Assembly: GCA_017940265.1 (NCBI GenBank)
Contig: JAGAYY010000053.1
Location: 1 to 34,279, forward strand
Length of the DNA: 34,279 nucleotides
Origin: Bacilli bacterium
Lineage (GTDB): Bacteria; Bacillota_I; Bacilli_A; RFN20; CAG-826
Direction of reading: 5' to 3'
In this document: positions 33,730 to 34,279 of the stretch, piece after piece
Layout: each line of letters begins with the position of its first letter
How positions within the stretch are numbered: the first letter of the stretch is position 1
Program-made: the position numbers and the translations under genes
Notes under the pieces: model-generated
Databases searched by the model: none
What the model saw: only the letters and a program-made list of their open reading frames with translations
What the model was told of the DNA's origin: nothing

Positions 33730-34029
33730 ATGTCACGAAGCGAATTTAGATATAATCGTAAAAGAAAACACTATTCATATTTGTTTAAGGATTTGGGCAC
33801 AAAAAGAAAAATAATAATTCTTTCTTCTAAACCATTTAGAAAGGTTCACAAGAAAATAAAAAAGAATATAAAGCTATATAGGCATCCAAATCCGTGCAGT
33901 AATAAAGAAGTTTATGTTATTCCTTTCATTTACATTGATGATATTACCTCTTTCGAGGAAAAGAAGAGAAACTGGAAATTTCATCCAAATGATAAAAGGA
34001 TTATTAAACATATCAAAAAACGGCACTAA
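33730..34029 (+). CDS. Small basic 99-residue protein
   Basis: ATG 33730 follows GGAGG by 6 nt. The product is very rich in Lys and Arg (starts SRSEFRYNRKRKHYSYLFKD, with HPNPCSNKEVYVIP near the middle and KRIIKHIKKRH at the end). I cannot name a family, but the mix of conserved-looking hydrophobic strands and basic patches looks like a compact nucleic-acid- or RNA-binding protein, not a chance ORF. It is single, with no operon partner on its strand. The upstream hairpin hides its Shine-Dalgarno, suggesting post-transcriptional control. Could be an antitoxin, toxin or small RNA-binding protein; no evidence to choose. Confidence 0.65.
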   Translation: MSRSEFRYNRKRKHYSYLFKDLGTKRKIIILSSKPFRKVHKKIKKNIKLYRHPNPCSNKEVYVIPFIYIDDITSFEEKKRNWKFHPNDKRIIKHIKKRH

Positions 34030-34034
34030 AAAAG

Positions 34035-34079
34035 TCGGTATCGAAGTCCCACCCATTAGGGCCGCTATATCAACCGACA
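34035..34079 (+). repeat. GTCGGT/ACCGAC inverted repeat after the 99-residue gene
   Basis: GTCGGT and ACCGAC bracket about 33 nt with GC-rich interior. It could be a weak terminator or stem. No T tract directly follows. Confidence 0.35.
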
Positions 34080-34155
34080 AGGATATTAAAACATAGCAGA
34101 TAATTTTTGTAAAGAAAAAGCCGGCTCGAAGCGTATCAATGTGAATTGAAAAACT

Positions 34156-34195
34156 AAATTCCGTTTTTAGAATTAAACTTTGTTTTTCGGAATTT
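34156..34195 (+). repeat. AAATTCCG/CGGAATTT inverted repeat
   Basis: Perfect 8-bp arms at 34156-34163 and 34188-34195 with a T-rich 24-nt loop, in the gap before the gene at 34256. The 226-bp gap has no other gene-like feature. Confidence 0.45.
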
Positions 34196-34255
34196 TCTCT
34201 TACAAATGGTATGTTTTATATGTCTATGCTTCCGTCGAAAGGAGGTAATTAACAT

Positions 34256-34279
34256 ATGAAACAAAAGCATATGACAAAA
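34256..34279 (+). CDS. Start of an unidentified gene (cut by window edge)
   Basis: ATG 34256 lies behind AAAGGAGG (34239-34246 area), a strong site. Only eight codons are visible (MKQKHMTK), too few to identify. Confidence 0.6.

Noticed and set aside
33874-34080. A 68-codon minus-strand frame under the 99-residue gene.
   Set aside because: It overlaps the basic gene, lacks a ribosome site and starts inside the 34035-34079 repeat.
1-34279. CRISPR arrays, tRNA or rRNA genes.
   Set aside because: No spaced direct repeats of CRISPR type and no cloverleaf or rRNA signature were noticed; the only tandem array is the 33-bp promoter repeat, which has no spacers.
1-34279. Alternative genetic code (UGA as Trp), suggested by the Mollicutes-like composition.
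   Set aside because: Genes use TGG for Trp at conserved positions and TGA ends at least one gene (1495-1497), so the standard bacterial code holds.

Overview
This is an AT-rich window from a low-GC Gram-positive bacterium. Strong GGAGG ribosome-binding sites, SigA-like promoters, UGA used as a stop with UGG for Trp, zinc-type ribosomal protein L31, DegV, an arginine deiminase pathway and many lipoproteins all fit the Bacilli/Erysipelotrichia side of the Firmicutes, perhaps an uncultured gut lineage. The placement is inference. No rRNA, tRNA or CRISPR array was seen.

Region 1 (1 to about 5050) is the end of an integrated phage-like element. A leftward early operon (small HTH regulator, tyrosine recombinase, Bro-N/KilAC antirepressor running off the window) faces a rightward lysogeny arm (CI-like HTH repressor, a 43-residue ORF, a large serine recombinase). 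The control region between them is very AT-rich and rich in palindromes. A short coding-like remnant after the recombinase may be host sequence at the integration site.

Region 2 (5057 to 16200) is chromosomal. It holds a class I rRNA (uracil-5) methyltransferase, a decayed AAA ATPase gene, two convergent Ser-rich lipoproteins (240 and 802 residues), a three-gene ABC-2 export operon whose ATPase is fused to a YwaF/TMEM164-like membrane domain, and metG.

Region 3 (16245 to 21000) holds an AAA_14/DUF4143 ATPase behind a 33-bp tandem repeat that duplicates a promoter, then the operon eamA-like transporter, arcA, arcB. ArcC is encoded about 8 kb away on the other strand (28999), in the same order and orientation as a membrane-anchored HTH regulator. 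Together these give the complete arginine deiminase route to ATP: arginine to citrulline, to ornithine plus carbamoyl phosphate, to ATP.

Region 4 (21121 to 25000) holds a von Willebrand A lipoprotein, an orphan DUF2442-HTH protein between two near-identical terminators, rpmE, and a TnpB-only IS200/IS605-type element with a structured 3' flank that looks like an omega RNA.

Region 5 (25114 to 34279) holds a possible leaderless GT2 glycosyltransferase, degV, an alpha/beta hydrolase with Cys in place of the nucleophilic Ser, the HTH-membrane protein, arcC, an unrecognised 132-residue gene, a second AAA_14/DUF4143 ATPase that shares its upstream region with the pseudogene at 6437-6656, a two-helix membrane protein, a GT4 glycolipid-type glycosyltransferase, a 99-residue basic protein behind a terminator-like hairpin, and the first codons of another gene.

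The most unusual items are the tandem-duplicated promoter, the terminator-like hairpins that carry the Shine-Dalgarno of small ORFs, the YwaF-ABC fusion, the Cys-nucleophile hydrolase, and the TnpB/omega RNA unit directly upstream of rpmE.
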